DNA of 64,000 bases from WSZJ01 sp964590435. GTDB taxonomy: Bacteria > Planctomycetota > MHYJ01 > WSZJ01. The notes beneath the pieces were generated by a model. It was not told the origin of the DNA, did not search any database, and saw only the letters and a list, made by a program, of their open reading frames with translations. Made by a program: the position numbers and the translations under genes. Shown in pieces: positions 34,055 to 43,661 of this stretch (its first letter is position 1; each line of letters opens with the position of its first letter). The DNA lies in the NCBI GenBank assembly GCA_964590435.1, contig CAZPWT010000002.1, forward strand, positions 124,001-188,000. The letters are read 5' to 3'.

Positions 34055-34462
34055 ACAAGGAGCCCCACTTGGACAACCTGAGGCAGCCCGGGCGGGGACT
34101 TACGGGGAAATGCCGGCCCCTGCCTGTCCCGCTGCCGTATTCGTGGTTGCCCCGGCACACGCAAAGTGAATCTGCCGGGACATCGGGCAGAGAGCCCGGC
34201 CGTCCCGGCGCTCAGATCGTGGGGAACCTGATCGTTCGTCAGGTGCAATCGTACGACTACACCAAGGGGCCCGGTCAATACCTCGCCCGCGACCCGGTGC
34301 CCTGCGAGCTGGCGAAATGCCATGTCATGTACGTCAATCGCCTCTGCGAGCGCCGCGCACCGGCATCGCTTCTGATTGTGGCGAATTCGCCACAATTGAG
34401 CCGGTCGTGGTGAGATCCACGAGCCACACCGAGCGCCGCCGGATCTCAAATTCGCAAGCGGT
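34055..34462. other. 408-bp spacer upstream of the KilA-N/YhcG pair
   Basis: No convincing gene on either strand. It must carry the promoter for the KilA-N operon. It contains inverted CCCGGCC/GGCCGG-like stretches near 34150-34215 and the 22-bp perfect palindrome at 34375. The segment near 34220-34340 could be a decayed coding fragment, but I cannot assign it. Confidence 0.5.
34375..34396. promoter_or_regulatory. 22-bp perfect palindrome, possible operator
   Basis: ATTGTGGCGAA is followed directly by its exact complement TTCGCCACAAT, centred on an EcoRI-like GAATTC. It has no loop and no T-run, so it suits a dimeric DNA-binding protein rather than a terminator. It lies about 320 bp upstream of kilA-N. 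Confidence 0.5.
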
Positions 34463-35728
<1,266 letters not shown>

Positions 35729-35836
35729 GGGCAAAGTGTCGCCGCGCGCGCCGCGGCCCGCAACGAATCGGCTTGGTGAAGGACGGCGTCTTCGCTATCG
35801 TCCCGACGCGCCACTTAACCCCAACAGGAGAGATTC

Positions 35837-36415
35837 ATGCAGAAGCTGATTGTCCCCGTGCTCGCGTTCGCGCTGGTCGCCGCCGCCGGCTGCGGCAAGT
35901 CCGAGAGTTCCTCGTCGTCCTCCTCCGGCGGGTCGTCGTCGTCCGGGTCTTCCCAGAAGTCGCCCGAAGATGCCTACAAGGAGTTCAAGGCGGCCGGCGA
36001 GAAGGGCGACGCGAAGGCGCTTTGGAACTCGATGAGCAAGAAGACGCGGGCCAAGATGGGCGAGATGTTCAAGCCGCAGATCGACCAGATCAACAAGAAG
36101 GGCGACTCGGAGTGGGAGGAGGCGGCGAAGGACCTGAAGCGTTCCGCGGCGGAGCTGAAGAAGATGTCGCCGGAGGAGTTCGCCGAGGTGGTGATGGCGA
36201 AGCAGATGACGGAGCCGTCCGAGATGGAGAAGGCGAAGAAGTCCTCGATGGAGAAGTGCGAGATGCGCGGTGAGGTGGCGGTGATCACGACGAACAAGGG
36301 CGACGGGCGAAAGGGGCTGGGCGCGCTCGTGAAGGAAGACGGAACGTGGAAGCTGGACATCGACGAGACGCAGAAGCTGAAGGAAGAAGAAAAGAAGCTG
36401 AACGAAGGAAAGTAG
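35837..36415 (+). CDS. Lipoprotein with serine-rich linker
   Basis: 192 aa from ATG 35837 with CAGGAG upstream. Lipobox VAAAGC at 14-19. A serine/glycine linker (KSESSSSSSSGGSSSSGSSQ) tethers a helical domain (SPEDAYKEFKAAGEKGDAKA, lysine-rich) and a C-terminal beta segment that resembles a DUF4878/NTF2-like domain (GLGALVKEDGTWKLDIDETQ). Its role is unknown; probably an envelope lipoprotein. Followed by a strong terminator. Confidence 0.75.
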   Translation: MQKLIVPVLAFALVAAAGCGKSESSSSSSSGGSSSSGSSQKSPEDAYKEFKAAGEKGDAKALWNSMSKKTRAKMGEMFKPQIDQINKKGDSEWEEAAKDLKRSAAELKKMSPEEFAEVVMAKQMTEPSEMEKAKKSSMEKCEMRGEVAVITTNKGDGRKGLGALVKEDGTWKLDIDETQKLKEEEKKLNEGK

Positions 36416-36428
36416 TCGCCGAAAAAAC

Positions 36429-36475
36429 GGGGCGGGGCGCGCGATCGGATCGCGGCCCCGCCCTTTTCTTTTACT
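36429..36475 (+). terminator. Terminator shared at convergent gene ends
   Basis: GGGGCGGGGC pairs with GCCCCGCCC around a CGCGATCGGATCGCG inner hairpin, followed by TTTTCTTTT. A six-A run on the left lets it serve the minus-strand hsp20 genes as well. Confidence 0.85.
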
Positions 36476-36815
36476 CCACGCGGATCTTCTTCTCCTCCTC
36501 CTTCGCCGTCCGCTTCGGGATCCGGAGCGTGAGCACGCCGCGGTCGAGCTTGGCGGTCGCGCGCGAGGGATCGAGGTCGGGGTCGAGCACGACGGTCCGC
36601 CCGAACGCGCCGGAGGCCGCTTCGCGCCGCTGCACCACCGCCGAGGCCGGCATGTCCGGCTTGCGCGGGTGCGCTTCCAGCACGAGTTTCCCGTCGGCGG
36701 TGGTGATGTCGACGTCCTCCTTGAGGCAGCCGGGGAGGTCGAAGACGAGCGTCCAGGCGTCGGCGCTTTCCAGCACGTCCACGGCCGGCGTGCGCCGGCC
36801 CTCGTGAGTTTTCAT
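36471..36815 (-). CDS. Small heat-shock protein Hsp20 (second of pair)
   Basis: 114 aa from ATG 36815, whose A is shared with the upstream stop (TGATG). It is essentially a bare alpha-crystallin domain: PAVDVLESADAWTLVFDLPG, GKLVLEAHP, FGRTVVLDPDLDPSRATAKL and the C-terminal DRGVLTLRIPKR. Very short N-terminal arm and a brief C-terminal tail, so it may form small oligomers or mixed oligomers with the partner encoded upstream. An ATP-independent holdase in the cytosol. Confidence 0.88.
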   Translation of the reverse strand: MKTHEGRRTPAVDVLESADAWTLVFDLPGCLKEDVDITTADGKLVLEAHPRKPDMPASAVVQRREAASGAFGRTVVLDPDLDPSRATAKLDRGVLTLRIPKRTAKEEEKKIRVE

Positions 36816-37255
36816 CAGCGTCCCTCCTCGACGACGATTTTCCGCGGCCGGGCGGCCTCGGTCTTGGGGATGCGCACGGTGAGGATGCCGCGGTCGTAGC
36901 GGGCCTCGACCTGCGAGGTGTCGAGCGTGCCGGGCAGGACGATGGCGCGGTCGAAGCGGCCGTCGGCGCGCTCGCGGCGGTTCCAGGTGGCGCCTTCCGC
37001 GGGGGCGGGGAGCTTGCGGTTGGCGCGGATGAGAAGAGTCTGGTTGGCGAGGGAGATCTCGAAGTCGCCGACCTCCATGCCGGGAGCCTCGGCGGTGACG
37101 ATCATCTCCTCGGGGGTCTCGTACGTGTTGATCGGCGGCCAGGTGAAATGGCCGACGACCTGGTCGACGGTGGAGCGGGCCGCATCCAGCCAGCGGTTGA
37201 GCTCGCGCTGCACGCTCGACCACTCGCCGAACGATTCGTGCCAGAGCGGGGCCAC
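36815..37255 (-). CDS. Small heat-shock protein Hsp20 (first of pair)
   Basis: 146 aa from GTG 37255 with AGGAGG eight bases upstream. N-terminal arm (FGEWSSVQRELNRWLDAARS) then an alpha-crystallin domain: PPINTYETPEEMIVTAEAPG, DFEISLANQTLLIRANRK, FDRAIVLPGTLDTSQVEARY, DRGILTVRIPK. Complete compared with its partner. I see no CIRCE or convincing heat-shock sigma promoter, though a CTTGAAA lies near 37310-37316 on this strand. Confidence 0.9.
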   Translation of the reverse strand: MAPLWHESFGEWSSVQRELNRWLDAARSTVDQVVGHFTWPPINTYETPEEMIVTAEAPGMEVGDFEISLANQTLLIRANRKLPAPAEGATWNRRERADGRFDRAIVLPGTLDTSQVEARYDRGILTVRIPKTEAARPRKIVVEEGR

Positions 37256-37723
37256 GGTGCGCCTCCTGAAAAGGGGTTGGGGGGGACGGATCGCAACTGC
37301 TGTACCCGTTTCAAGAGGTTCGAATCGCGGCGAATTGCGGGGGAAATCGGGAGCACGGTTGTCGATTTGGCAGCGGCGGGTGTTCAGGACTGCCTATGGG
37401 TGTGCGGAAGTGAGGGGAGGGGGAAACGACAAGGGGCAAACTTCAAGTTTCAAGTAAACGGAGAAACGGCAAACGACAAGTCCGTATCAGCGGCCGTTTC
37501 AGCGTCATCACTCCTTCATCAGCGTCCGTCGTTGTCGAAAAGAAGAAGGCGGGACGCTGATCACGGAATGATCCCGCTGAAACGGCCGCTGATACGGCTT
37601 CCACGTCCCAAAGCTGCCCGGCGATCCAGCGCACTGCCTTTCGCCGCCTTCAGCCCCTCCCCCCACCGGAATTTGGAAGTTGGTTCCTTGTCCTTTCCCC
37701 TCCCCCGTACAATGCCCTCCCCC
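37256..37723. other. 468-bp spacer with short-word repeats and a long palindrome
   Basis: No gene is supported. Near 37438-37456 are AACTTCAAG/TTTCAAG words of the family seen at 3853 and 5275, then ACGGCAAACGACAAG. The palindrome at 37482-37597 follows. The rest (37256-37430) holds the hsp20 promoter and nothing else recognisable. Confidence 0.6.
37482..37597. repeat. Long palindrome, copy 1 of the TATCAGCGGCCGTTTCAGCG family
   Basis: Left arm CCGTATCAGCGGCCGTTTCA (from 37482) pairs with the right arm ending 37597 (TGAAACGGCCGCTGATACGG), then inner CATCAGCGTCC/GGACGCTGATC arms, with an A/G-rich centre. The outer 22-23 nt are nearly identical to those at 49448-49568. Confidence 0.85.
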
Positions 37724-38557
37724 ATGCGTCCCCTCCTCTCCCTCGCGCTCGCCGCCCTCCTCGCGGCCCCCGTCCTCGCCGCAGACCCGGAGATCGCCTT
37801 CAAGCTCGACGGCCCCGCCATCAAGCCGGGCGTGGACGAGAACGGGAAATCGCTTCTCCCCGAAGGCCAGGAAGCCCCCTCGGAAGTCTCGATCCGCCTC
37901 GACAAGGAAAACGCAACCCTCGTCTGGACCGACGCTTCCCTCAAGAAGCGCACGTACCAGCTCGACGTGCTCGCGAACCACCCCGGGCCGCGGCCGTGGT
38001 CGGACAACCTGGCGTGGCTGGTCGCGCGGTCGAAGAACGACTTCTGGATCCTCTGGGCCTACGTCAACGAGACCGGCCCGCGCTGCTGGATCAACTACTA
38101 CCACTTCGCCGAGAACAAGATCCGCATGGACCTGTTCCGCGGGAGCTACACGTTCCGGCCGCCGGCGACGTTCACGAACGCGCCGTTCGAGATGGACATC
38201 CCGTTCGAGAAGGTGCCGGCGTGGAAGGGGCGGAATTTCCGGCACAAGGACTTCGGGCCGGAGGGTGGGAAATTCAAGAAGCTGCGGACGCTGGAAGGGT
38301 CCGAGTGGAAGGACCGCGAGGGTGAGCTGCAGGTGAAGCCGCTGATCGACCTGGACGTGCGGGCGAACAACGGCTGGGACTCGCAGCCGTGGACGGAGGT
38401 GCACTGCCTGGCGCGCAGCACCGACGCCACGCGGCTGTACTACGTGGTGACGTACACGGCCGTGAACCACGGCTGGGTCGTCGACCTGCGCGAGGGCCGC
38501 GTGCTGAAAACGCACTTCGGCGAAGCGGTGAAGATCGAGCCGAAGGAGCCGAAATGA
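37724..38557 (+). CDS. Secreted protein of unknown function upstream of mlaD-like gene
   Basis: 277 aa from ATG 37724 (ATG 37712, four residues earlier, is possible; neither has a clear ribosome site). Signal peptide MRPLLSLALAALLAAPVLAA. The rest is beta-rich and aromatic: PWSDNLAWLVARSKNDFWIL, RCWINYYHFAENKIRMDLFR, GWDSQPWTEVHCLA, LYYVVTYTAVNHGWVVDLRE. I recognise no family. It overlaps the MlaD gene by 4 bp (ATGA), so it may help in envelope lipid transport; that is inferred from position only. Confidence 0.65.
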   Translation: MRPLLSLALAALLAAPVLAADPEIAFKLDGPAIKPGVDENGKSLLPEGQEAPSEVSIRLDKENATLVWTDASLKKRTYQLDVLANHPGPRPWSDNLAWLVARSKNDFWILWAYVNETGPRCWINYYHFAENKIRMDLFRGSYTFRPPATFTNAPFEMDIPFEKVPAWKGRNFRHKDFGPEGGKFKKLRTLEGSEWKDREGELQVKPLIDLDVRANNGWDSQPWTEVHCLARSTDATRLYYVVTYTAVNHGWVVDLREGRVLKTHFGEAVKIEPKEPK

Positions 38558-39633
38558 ACGAACAGTCCCGCAAGGAAGTGATGATCGGCGTGTTCGTGCT
38601 GGTGGGCCTCGGGCTGGTGGCGCTGATGTTCTGGGTGCTCGAGGAGTCGAAGTTCAAGAAGAAGTACCGGGTCTCGGCGGAGTTCAGCTACGCGGGCGGC
38701 ATCCGCGAGGGGACGCCGGTGCACATGGCGGGCAAGCCGATCGGGCAGGTGCGCGACGTGACGTTCCGCGAGGAGCAGGACAAGGTGATGGTGGCGGTGA
38801 TCATCGAGGTCGAGGAGCAGTACGGGATCAAGAAGGACTCGAAGCTGACGGTCGGCTCGGTCGGCCTGCTGGGCGAGAAGATCCTCGAGTTCTCCCTCGG
38901 CTCCGCCGCGGCCGGCAACATCGCCAAGGACGGAACGGCGCGCTTCTCCGGCGTCGTCCCCCCCGGCCTCGACGACCTCCAGAAGACGCTCGACGCGGCG
39001 GTGAACGACGTGCGCGGGACGGTCGTCAAGGTGAACACCTTCCTCGATCACCTCAACGACGAGGAGTTCCAGAAGTCGCTGAAGGGCGCCATGACGAGCA
39101 TCGACGACGTGGCGAAGAAGGCGGGCGGGACGATGGAGAAGGTGGACGGGTTCGTGACGAAGGCGGATGCGTTCGTGGGGAAAGCCGACGAGTTCGCGGG
39201 GAAGGCGAACACGGCGATGGACGGCGTGAACAAGATCATCACGAGCGCCGACGAGGTCGTGGCGAAGCTGAACGAGCTCGGCACCAAGCTCTCCTCGCTC
39301 TCCGACGACGTGCAGAAGACCGTGAACGACACCGGCGCGACCGTGAAGGACCTCTCCGTGTCGCTTCAGGAGAACTCGAAGAAGCTGAACGAGATCCTCG
39401 CGAACCTGGACGGGATCGTGAAGGACGCGCAGGGAGGCAAGGGGACGCTGGGAATGCTGCTCAAGGACGACTCCACCGCGCGCAAGCTGAACGAGCTGCT
39501 GGCGTCGCTCAAGGTGACGTCGGATTCGCTGTCGCGGACCTCGGACTACCTGCGGAAGGACCCGAGCTCGCTCATCTGGGGGCGGGACGAAGAGGAGCCC
39601 GTGGGCCCGGTGGACTGGAGAGACCGGAAATGA
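38554..39633 (+). CDS. MlaD/MCE-domain protein
   Basis: 359 aa from ATG 38554. N-terminal anchor (VMIGVFVLVGLGLVALMFWV), then one MCE domain about residues 38-130 (YRVSAEFSYAGGIREGTPVH, MAGKPIGQVRDVTF, LTVGSVGLLGEKILEFSLG). A long coiled-coil/helical tail follows with DVRGTVVKVNTFLDHLNDEE and ADEFAGKANTAMDGVNKIIT repeats and a PDSSLIWGRD-like end (KDPSSLIWGRDEEEP). It is the periplasmic substrate-binding part of a phospholipid/ABC lipid transport system. The partner MlaE/MlaF genes are not in the window. Confidence 0.88.
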   Translation: MNEQSRKEVMIGVFVLVGLGLVALMFWVLEESKFKKKYRVSAEFSYAGGIREGTPVHMAGKPIGQVRDVTFREEQDKVMVAVIIEVEEQYGIKKDSKLTVGSVGLLGEKILEFSLGSAAAGNIAKDGTARFSGVVPPGLDDLQKTLDAAVNDVRGTVVKVNTFLDHLNDEEFQKSLKGAMTSIDDVAKKAGGTMEKVDGFVTKADAFVGKADEFAGKANTAMDGVNKIITSADEVVAKLNELGTKLSSLSDDVQKTVNDTGATVKDLSVSLQENSKKLNEILANLDGIVKDAQGGKGTLGMLLKDDSTARKLNELLASLKVTSDSLSRTSDYLRKDPSSLIWGRDEEEPVGPVDWRDRK

Positions 39634-39773
39634 CGGGGGCGTACGGCGGGGGCGAAAGGCAGGGGTGTACGGCGGGGGCGTGCTGCGGCGTGTCCTCGTC
39701 GCAGGGGCTGGCGCTTCGGCCCGGCCCGGTCCCTTTCTGTTTGCCCCCGCCTTTCGCCCCCGCCCTACGTCCC
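39634..39773. repeat. Long palindrome with GCGGGGGCGAAAGGC words
   Basis: GTACGGCGGGGGCGAAAGGC near 39640-39660 faces GCCTTTCGCCCCCGCCCTAC near 39750-39768. It begins immediately after the mlaD stop. Confidence 0.75.
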
Positions 39774-39816
39774 AGCCTCACGCCCCGGTCCTTCCCCTGC
39801 CGATAAATCACTGAAC

Positions 39817-40713
39817 ATGCGCGTCAAATTCTGGGGCGTCCGCGGAAGCATCCCCGTCCCGGGGCCCGATACCGTCACGTACGGCGGGAACACGACGTGC
39901 ATCGAGGTCACGGCCGGCGACACGAACATGATCCTGGACTGCGGGACCGGGATCCGCGAGCTCGGGAACTACTACTCGAAGCTCGGCAAGGCCGTGAAGG
40001 TCCACATCTTCCTCAGCCACTCCCACTGGGACCACATCCAGGGGTTCCCGTTCTTCACGCCGATCTACCGCTACGGGAACGTCATCAACATCTACGGCCC
40101 GGCGCACCCGGACCGCACGATCAAGGACCTGCTCACGCTCCAGATGGACGGCGCGTACTTCCCCGCCCGCTACTTCGAGCTCGCCGCCAAGATCATCCAC
40201 CACGACATCCGCGAGGAAGCCGTGGAGATCGAGGACGTCACCGTCCATTCGCGCTTCATGAACCACCCGATCTACACGCTCGGCTACCGCATCCACCACG
40301 AGGGGAAGATCGTCGTCTACACGAGCGACAACGAGCCGTACACGGCGTTCCTGTACGACCACCTCAAGGACCTGGGGGACGCGGTGCCGGCGAGCGAGAT
40401 GGAGGAGTTCCTCGCGCAGTGCAACCGCCGCATGGTGGATTTCGTCGCGGACGCGGACCTGGTGATCGCCGACGCGATGTACCGCCCGGACGAGTACCCG
40501 CGCTACCGCGGCTGGGGGCATTCCTCGGTCGAGCACGCGATGGACCTGGCGATCAAAGGGAACGTGAAGAAGCTCGTCGTGTGGCACCACGACCCGAACC
40601 GCACGGATGCCGAGCTGGAGAAGATGGTCGGGGAAGCGCAGTCGGCGGCGAAGGCGCGGGGGTCGAAGCTGGAGATCATTGCGGCGAAAGAGAAGGAAGT
40701 GCTCGACATCTAG
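39817..40713 (+). CDS. MBL-fold metallohydrolase (cyclic-phosphodiesterase-like)
   Basis: 298 aa from ATG 39817. MRVKFWGVRGSIPVPGPDTV and YGGNTTCIEV are the family start. The metal motif HSHWDH is at 68-73, followed by a dipartite metal site (MNHPIYTLGYRI, SDNEP, ADAMYRPDEY, WGHSSVEHA). This subgroup acts on cyclic phosphoribosyl or similar phosphodiesters, but the substrate cannot be read from sequence. Cytosolic, monocistronic; a dispersed word repeat follows it. Confidence 0.85.
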   Translation: MRVKFWGVRGSIPVPGPDTVTYGGNTTCIEVTAGDTNMILDCGTGIRELGNYYSKLGKAVKVHIFLSHSHWDHIQGFPFFTPIYRYGNVINIYGPAHPDRTIKDLLTLQMDGAYFPARYFELAAKIIHHDIREEAVEIEDVTVHSRFMNHPIYTLGYRIHHEGKIVVYTSDNEPYTAFLYDHLKDLGDAVPASEMEEFLAQCNRRMVDFVADADLVIADAMYRPDEYPRYRGWGHSSVEHAMDLAIKGNVKKLVVWHHDPNRTDAELEKMVGEAQSAAKARGSKLEIIAAKEKEVLDI

Positions 40714-40747
40714 CTGGTGGTTGGTGGTTCGTGGTCGGTGGTTGGTT
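40714..40747. repeat. GGTGGTTGGTGG short-word repeat
   Basis: CTGGTGGTTGGTGGTTCGTG then GTCGGTGGTTGGT, reverse complement of the element at 16331-16360. Lies directly after the MBL stop. Confidence 0.65.
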
Positions 40748-40760
40748 CGGCTGCCGGCAG

Positions 40761-41855
40761 CTAACGACGGACAGGCTTCCTGGGGACCCGCTTCTTCTTT
40801 CCGTCGCCGCGCATCTCGATCGCGCCTTCCCACCAGTTCCCGTCGTGGCGCGGGTCGTACTCGATGCCGGTGAGCGGCGAGAGGCCGAAGTTGCCCAGCG
40901 CGTAGATCCTCGTCGGCGAGGGGTCCGCCTTGAGGGCTTCGATCATCGCGGGGACCGCCTGCGGGTCGCCGATTTCGGCGAGGGCCTCGGCGGCGGCGAG
41001 GAAGACGTCCTCGTCGGAGTCGGAGACCCAGGGGACGAGGTGCTCGACGGCCCAGGAGGCGCCCTTGCGGCCGAGGGCGCGGAGAGCGCACGAGCGGAGC
41101 GTCGGGCGGCCGCGGACGATGGGAAGGACGTTGGCTCGCAGGAGCTGGTCGCCGACGCCGAATTCGCCGGCGTGGCGCAGCGCGGCACGAACGACGTTCT
41201 CGTCGCGCGAGCCGAGCCATGCGGAGAGGCGCGATTCCGCCTCGCGGGGGGCCATGGGGAAGCGCCGCAGCGTGCGGAGCGCGTTTTCGGTGACCTCGGC
41301 GGGGCCGGCAGTGACCCATTCCTCGAGCAGGCGGACGAGCCCGGCCTGCGCGAGCGTTTCGAGGCTGCCGGTGCGGACGGCCTCAAAGAGCGACCGGCTG
41401 GCCTCGGGGCGCTCGGCGCGCGTCTTGGCGCGAAGGGCGTCGACGAACCCCCGGGCGCCGGCGCGCTGGACCTCGTCGAGCGTCCGGCCGGCGACGGCGG
41501 TCCGCCACATGGCATAGCCTCGGGGATCGCCCCGGAAGTCCCGGAACGCAGCGCCCTCCAGGAACTCGCAGGCCCAGCTCTTCACGTGCGGGTCCGGGTC
41601 GCCGATGCCGAGGTCCAGGGCGTCGATCGCCGCGGGGTGCCGCCCGTGGTACATCGCCTTGAGCAACTGCTGCCGGTCGGCGGCCTTGCGGATCTTCGGC
41701 CACGCGGCACGCAGTGCGGCGGACACGTCCGACGGGTCAAGCTCCTTCCAGCCCGCCACGACAGCCGGCGCGGCGTCCGCTTTCCCTGAGATCTTCCGGA
41801 GGTCCGCGGCGATGCGCTGGGCGACAGTAGATTTGACGGCCGGCTGTTTCGACAT
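40761..41855 (-). CDS. HEAT-repeat protein
   Basis: 364 aa from ATG 41855. Repeated helical pairs: DRQQLLKAMYHGRHPAAIDA, PDPHVKSWACEFLEGAAF, VVRAALRHAGEFGVGDQLLR, LRSCALRALGRKGASWAVEH, DEDVFLAAAEALAEIGDPQA. A C-terminal motif EYDPRHDGNWWEGAIEMRG is seen in other planctomycete HEAT proteins, from memory. Basic tail KKKRVPRKPVRR. No signal peptide. Probably a protein-interaction scaffold; upstream of the HD gene on the same strand. Confidence 0.8.
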   Translation of the reverse strand: MSKQPAVKSTVAQRIAADLRKISGKADAAPAVVAGWKELDPSDVSAALRAAWPKIRKAADRQQLLKAMYHGRHPAAIDALDLGIGDPDPHVKSWACEFLEGAAFRDFRGDPRGYAMWRTAVAGRTLDEVQRAGARGFVDALRAKTRAERPEASRSLFEAVRTGSLETLAQAGLVRLLEEWVTAGPAEVTENALRTLRRFPMAPREAESRLSAWLGSRDENVVRAALRHAGEFGVGDQLLRANVLPIVRGRPTLRSCALRALGRKGASWAVEHLVPWVSDSDEDVFLAAAEALAEIGDPQAVPAMIEALKADPSPTRIYALGNFGLSPLTGIEYDPRHDGNWWEGAIEMRGDGKKKRVPRKPVRR

Positions 41856-41887
41856 CGCTCGCGCCTCTAAAAGTCCGGGAAACCCCG

Positions 41888-42451
41888 TTACGTCGCCTTC
41901 AGGGACGCTTCCAGCTCGCCGATCGCCCGCTTCACCCGGTCCATCGCGTGCGCCCACTGGTCGGGCCATCCGGGGCTGAACAACTCGACCACGTGCTTCG
42001 CCTTCCCCAGCGCCTTCTCCTGCGATGCCCGTTCCAGCCCCGCGACGTCGATGAGGTTGTCGAGCGTGTCGCCCAGCTTGCACAGCTTCACCTCGACCGG
42101 CGACTTCCCCAGCCCCTCGAAGTACACCCGCTCGCGCTCCGTCTCTTGCAACCGCTTGTCCTTCGACAGCGCGGCGACCCAGGCGGCGACCTGCGACCCG
42201 AACTCCTTCGCAATGTCGTCGTGGTCGGTCGTCGTGTCCTCGATCGTGTCATGGAGAAGCGCCGCGGTGAGGATCTCGGGGTCGCTGACCTTGAATTCCT
42301 GGGCGAGGATCGCCGAGACGCGCATCGGGTGCGCGACGTAGGGCGTCTTGCGGTCCTTGCGCATCTGCCCCTGGTGCCGCTGCGCCGCGAACGAGATCGC
42401 TTTCAGCAGCGGGGTGAGGTTCGTTACCTTCTTGCCGTGCAGTTCCTTCAT
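41888..42451 (-). CDS. HD-domain protein related to (p)ppGpp hydrolases (MESH1/SpoT-type)
   Basis: 187 aa from ATG 42451. RHQGQMRKDRKTPYVAHPMR, LTAALLHDTIEDTTTDHDDI and DTLDNLIDV are the metal-binding H...HD...ED...D arrangement of RelA/SpoT hydrolase domains, including HD 67-68 and ED 71-72. There is no synthetase domain, so it is a small alarmone hydrolase-type protein that would lower ppGpp; other nucleotide substrates are possible. It lies head to head with the Nudix gene, with 28 bp between start codons. Confidence 0.85.
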   Translation of the reverse strand: MKELHGKKVTNLTPLLKAISFAAQRHQGQMRKDRKTPYVAHPMRVSAILAQEFKVSDPEILTAALLHDTIEDTTTDHDDIAKEFGSQVAAWVAALSKDKRLQETERERVYFEGLGKSPVEVKLCKLGDTLDNLIDVAGLERASQEKALGKAKHVVELFSPGWPDQWAHAMDRVKRAIGELEASLKAT

Positions 42452-42479
42452 GCGCCCGATGATAACCGGAGCCCCGAAG

Positions 42480-43004
42480 ATGCGCCGTGACTTCCGCCTC
42501 GTTTCCGCCCGCACCGTCCGCACGAACCGCGTCTACCGCGTCGACGCCGAAACCTGGCGCGCCCCCGACGGGAAAACGTTCCGCCGCGACACGATCGTCC
42601 ACCCCGGCGCCGTCGCGATCCTGCCGGTGACGTCGAAGGGCACCTACCTGTTCATCCGCCAGTTCCGCGCCGCCGCCCGCGGCTGGCTCCTCGAAATCCC
42701 GGCCGGGACGCTGGAGAAGGGCGAAGCGCCGCTGGCGTGCGCGAAGCGGGAGCTCATCGAGGAGGTCGGCTTCGCGGCGAAGTCCTGGCGCAAGCTCGGC
42801 GCCATCTTCGTCGCCCCCGGTTACACCACCGAGCTCATCCACATCTACGAGGCCCGCGGCCTCTCCCCCGCCCACGCCGAACAGGACGAGGACGAGCACA
42901 TCGAGCTCGCCGAGCTGACGCGAGCGGAAGTGCTCGCCGCCGTGAAGAAGGGCCGGATCTGCGACGGGAAAAGCATCGCGGCGGTGCAACTGGCCCAGAT
43001 GTAG
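42480..43004 (+). CDS. Nudix hydrolase, ADP-ribose pyrophosphatase type
   Basis: 174 aa from ATG 42480. A complete Nudix box lies at 76-98 (G-x5-E-x7-RELIEEVGF), preceded by FIRQFRAAARGWLLEIPAG, which is typical of ADP-ribose/UDP-sugar pyrophosphatases. It hydrolyses nucleoside diphosphates linked to another moiety, in the cytosol. Divergent from the HD ppGpp-hydrolase-like gene; both may be in nucleotide housekeeping. Confidence 0.88.
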   Translation: MRRDFRLVSARTVRTNRVYRVDAETWRAPDGKTFRRDTIVHPGAVAILPVTSKGTYLFIRQFRAAARGWLLEIPAGTLEKGEAPLACAKRELIEEVGFAAKSWRKLGAIFVAPGYTTELIHIYEARGLSPAHAEQDEDEHIELAELTRAEVLAAVKKGRICDGKSIAAVQLAQM

Positions 43005-43064
43005 CCCGACGCGCCCCCCTTCCAGTAGCATTCCCCCCGCGTCACCTACTCCGGAGCCCCTTCC

Positions 43065-43661
43065 ATGCGCCAGATGTTCCTCGGGTTCGTGCTCGTCTCC
43101 TACATCGCCCTTGCGCCGACCGGCTGTCCGGCGATCGACCTGTTCGACAGCGACGCGATCGCGCTGTCGGAGCGGGCGCACGAGCTGCAGAAGGCGTGGG
43201 CGAGCGGCCAGTACGGGGACATGCTGAACCTGTGCCTGCCGGAGCAGCGGAACGCGGCGATCGGGAGGCTGCTGGAGATTGCGGAGAAGGGCGAGCCGGA
43301 CGCGCACGGTCACTCGGCGGGGCTGACGCCGGAGGCGGTGAAGCAGCTGGCGGAGTACAAGGCGCGGCTGAAGAAGCTGGTCGACACGGAGCCGCGGACG
43401 CCGGCGGGGGACGACGTGCGGATCTACCGCTCGAACCAGGCGGTGCTGTACACGGAGGTCCTGCGGTGGATCCGTGAGGCCGACCGGCTTCCCGAGCCGA
43501 TGCAGCGCATTTTCACGGGCGCGGTGCACGTCAAGGCGTTCGACAGGATCCGCGGGAACGTCCAGTTCAGCGCGCCTGACGGCGCGGAGTCGGCGCTCGA
43601 CCCGGTGCTGACGTTCGAGAACGTCCGCGGGCGCTGGATGCACCCGCTCGACTTCAAATAG
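43065..43661 (+). CDS. Secreted or membrane-anchored hypothetical protein
   Basis: 198 aa from ATG 43065. N-terminal hydrophobic segment MFLGFVLVSYIALAPTGCPA; TGC could be a lipobox. The mature part is helical: AIALSERAHELQKAWASGQY, MLNLCLPEQRNAAIGRLLEI, then a C-terminal beta portion (FSAPDGAESALDPVLTFENV). No family recognised. Convergent with the caspase gene, with stop codons adjacent. Confidence 0.6.
   Translation: MRQMFLGFVLVSYIALAPTGCPAIDLFDSDAIALSERAHELQKAWASGQYGDMLNLCLPEQRNAAIGRLLEIAEKGEPDAHGHSAGLTPEAVKQLAEYKARLKKLVDTEPRTPAGDDVRIYRSNQAVLYTEVLRWIREADRLPEPMQRIFTGAVHVKAFDRIRGNVQFSAPDGAESALDPVLTFENVRGRWMHPLDFK

Noticed and set aside
34051..34449. Possible 132-codon gene opposite the spacer upstream of kilA-N
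   Set aside because: Composition is not coding-like, there is no recognisable domain, and it overlaps the operator-like palindrome.
37256..37316. Heat-shock sigma promoter for hsp20 genes
   Set aside because: A CTTGAAA is present but no correctly spaced CCCCAT-like box follows.
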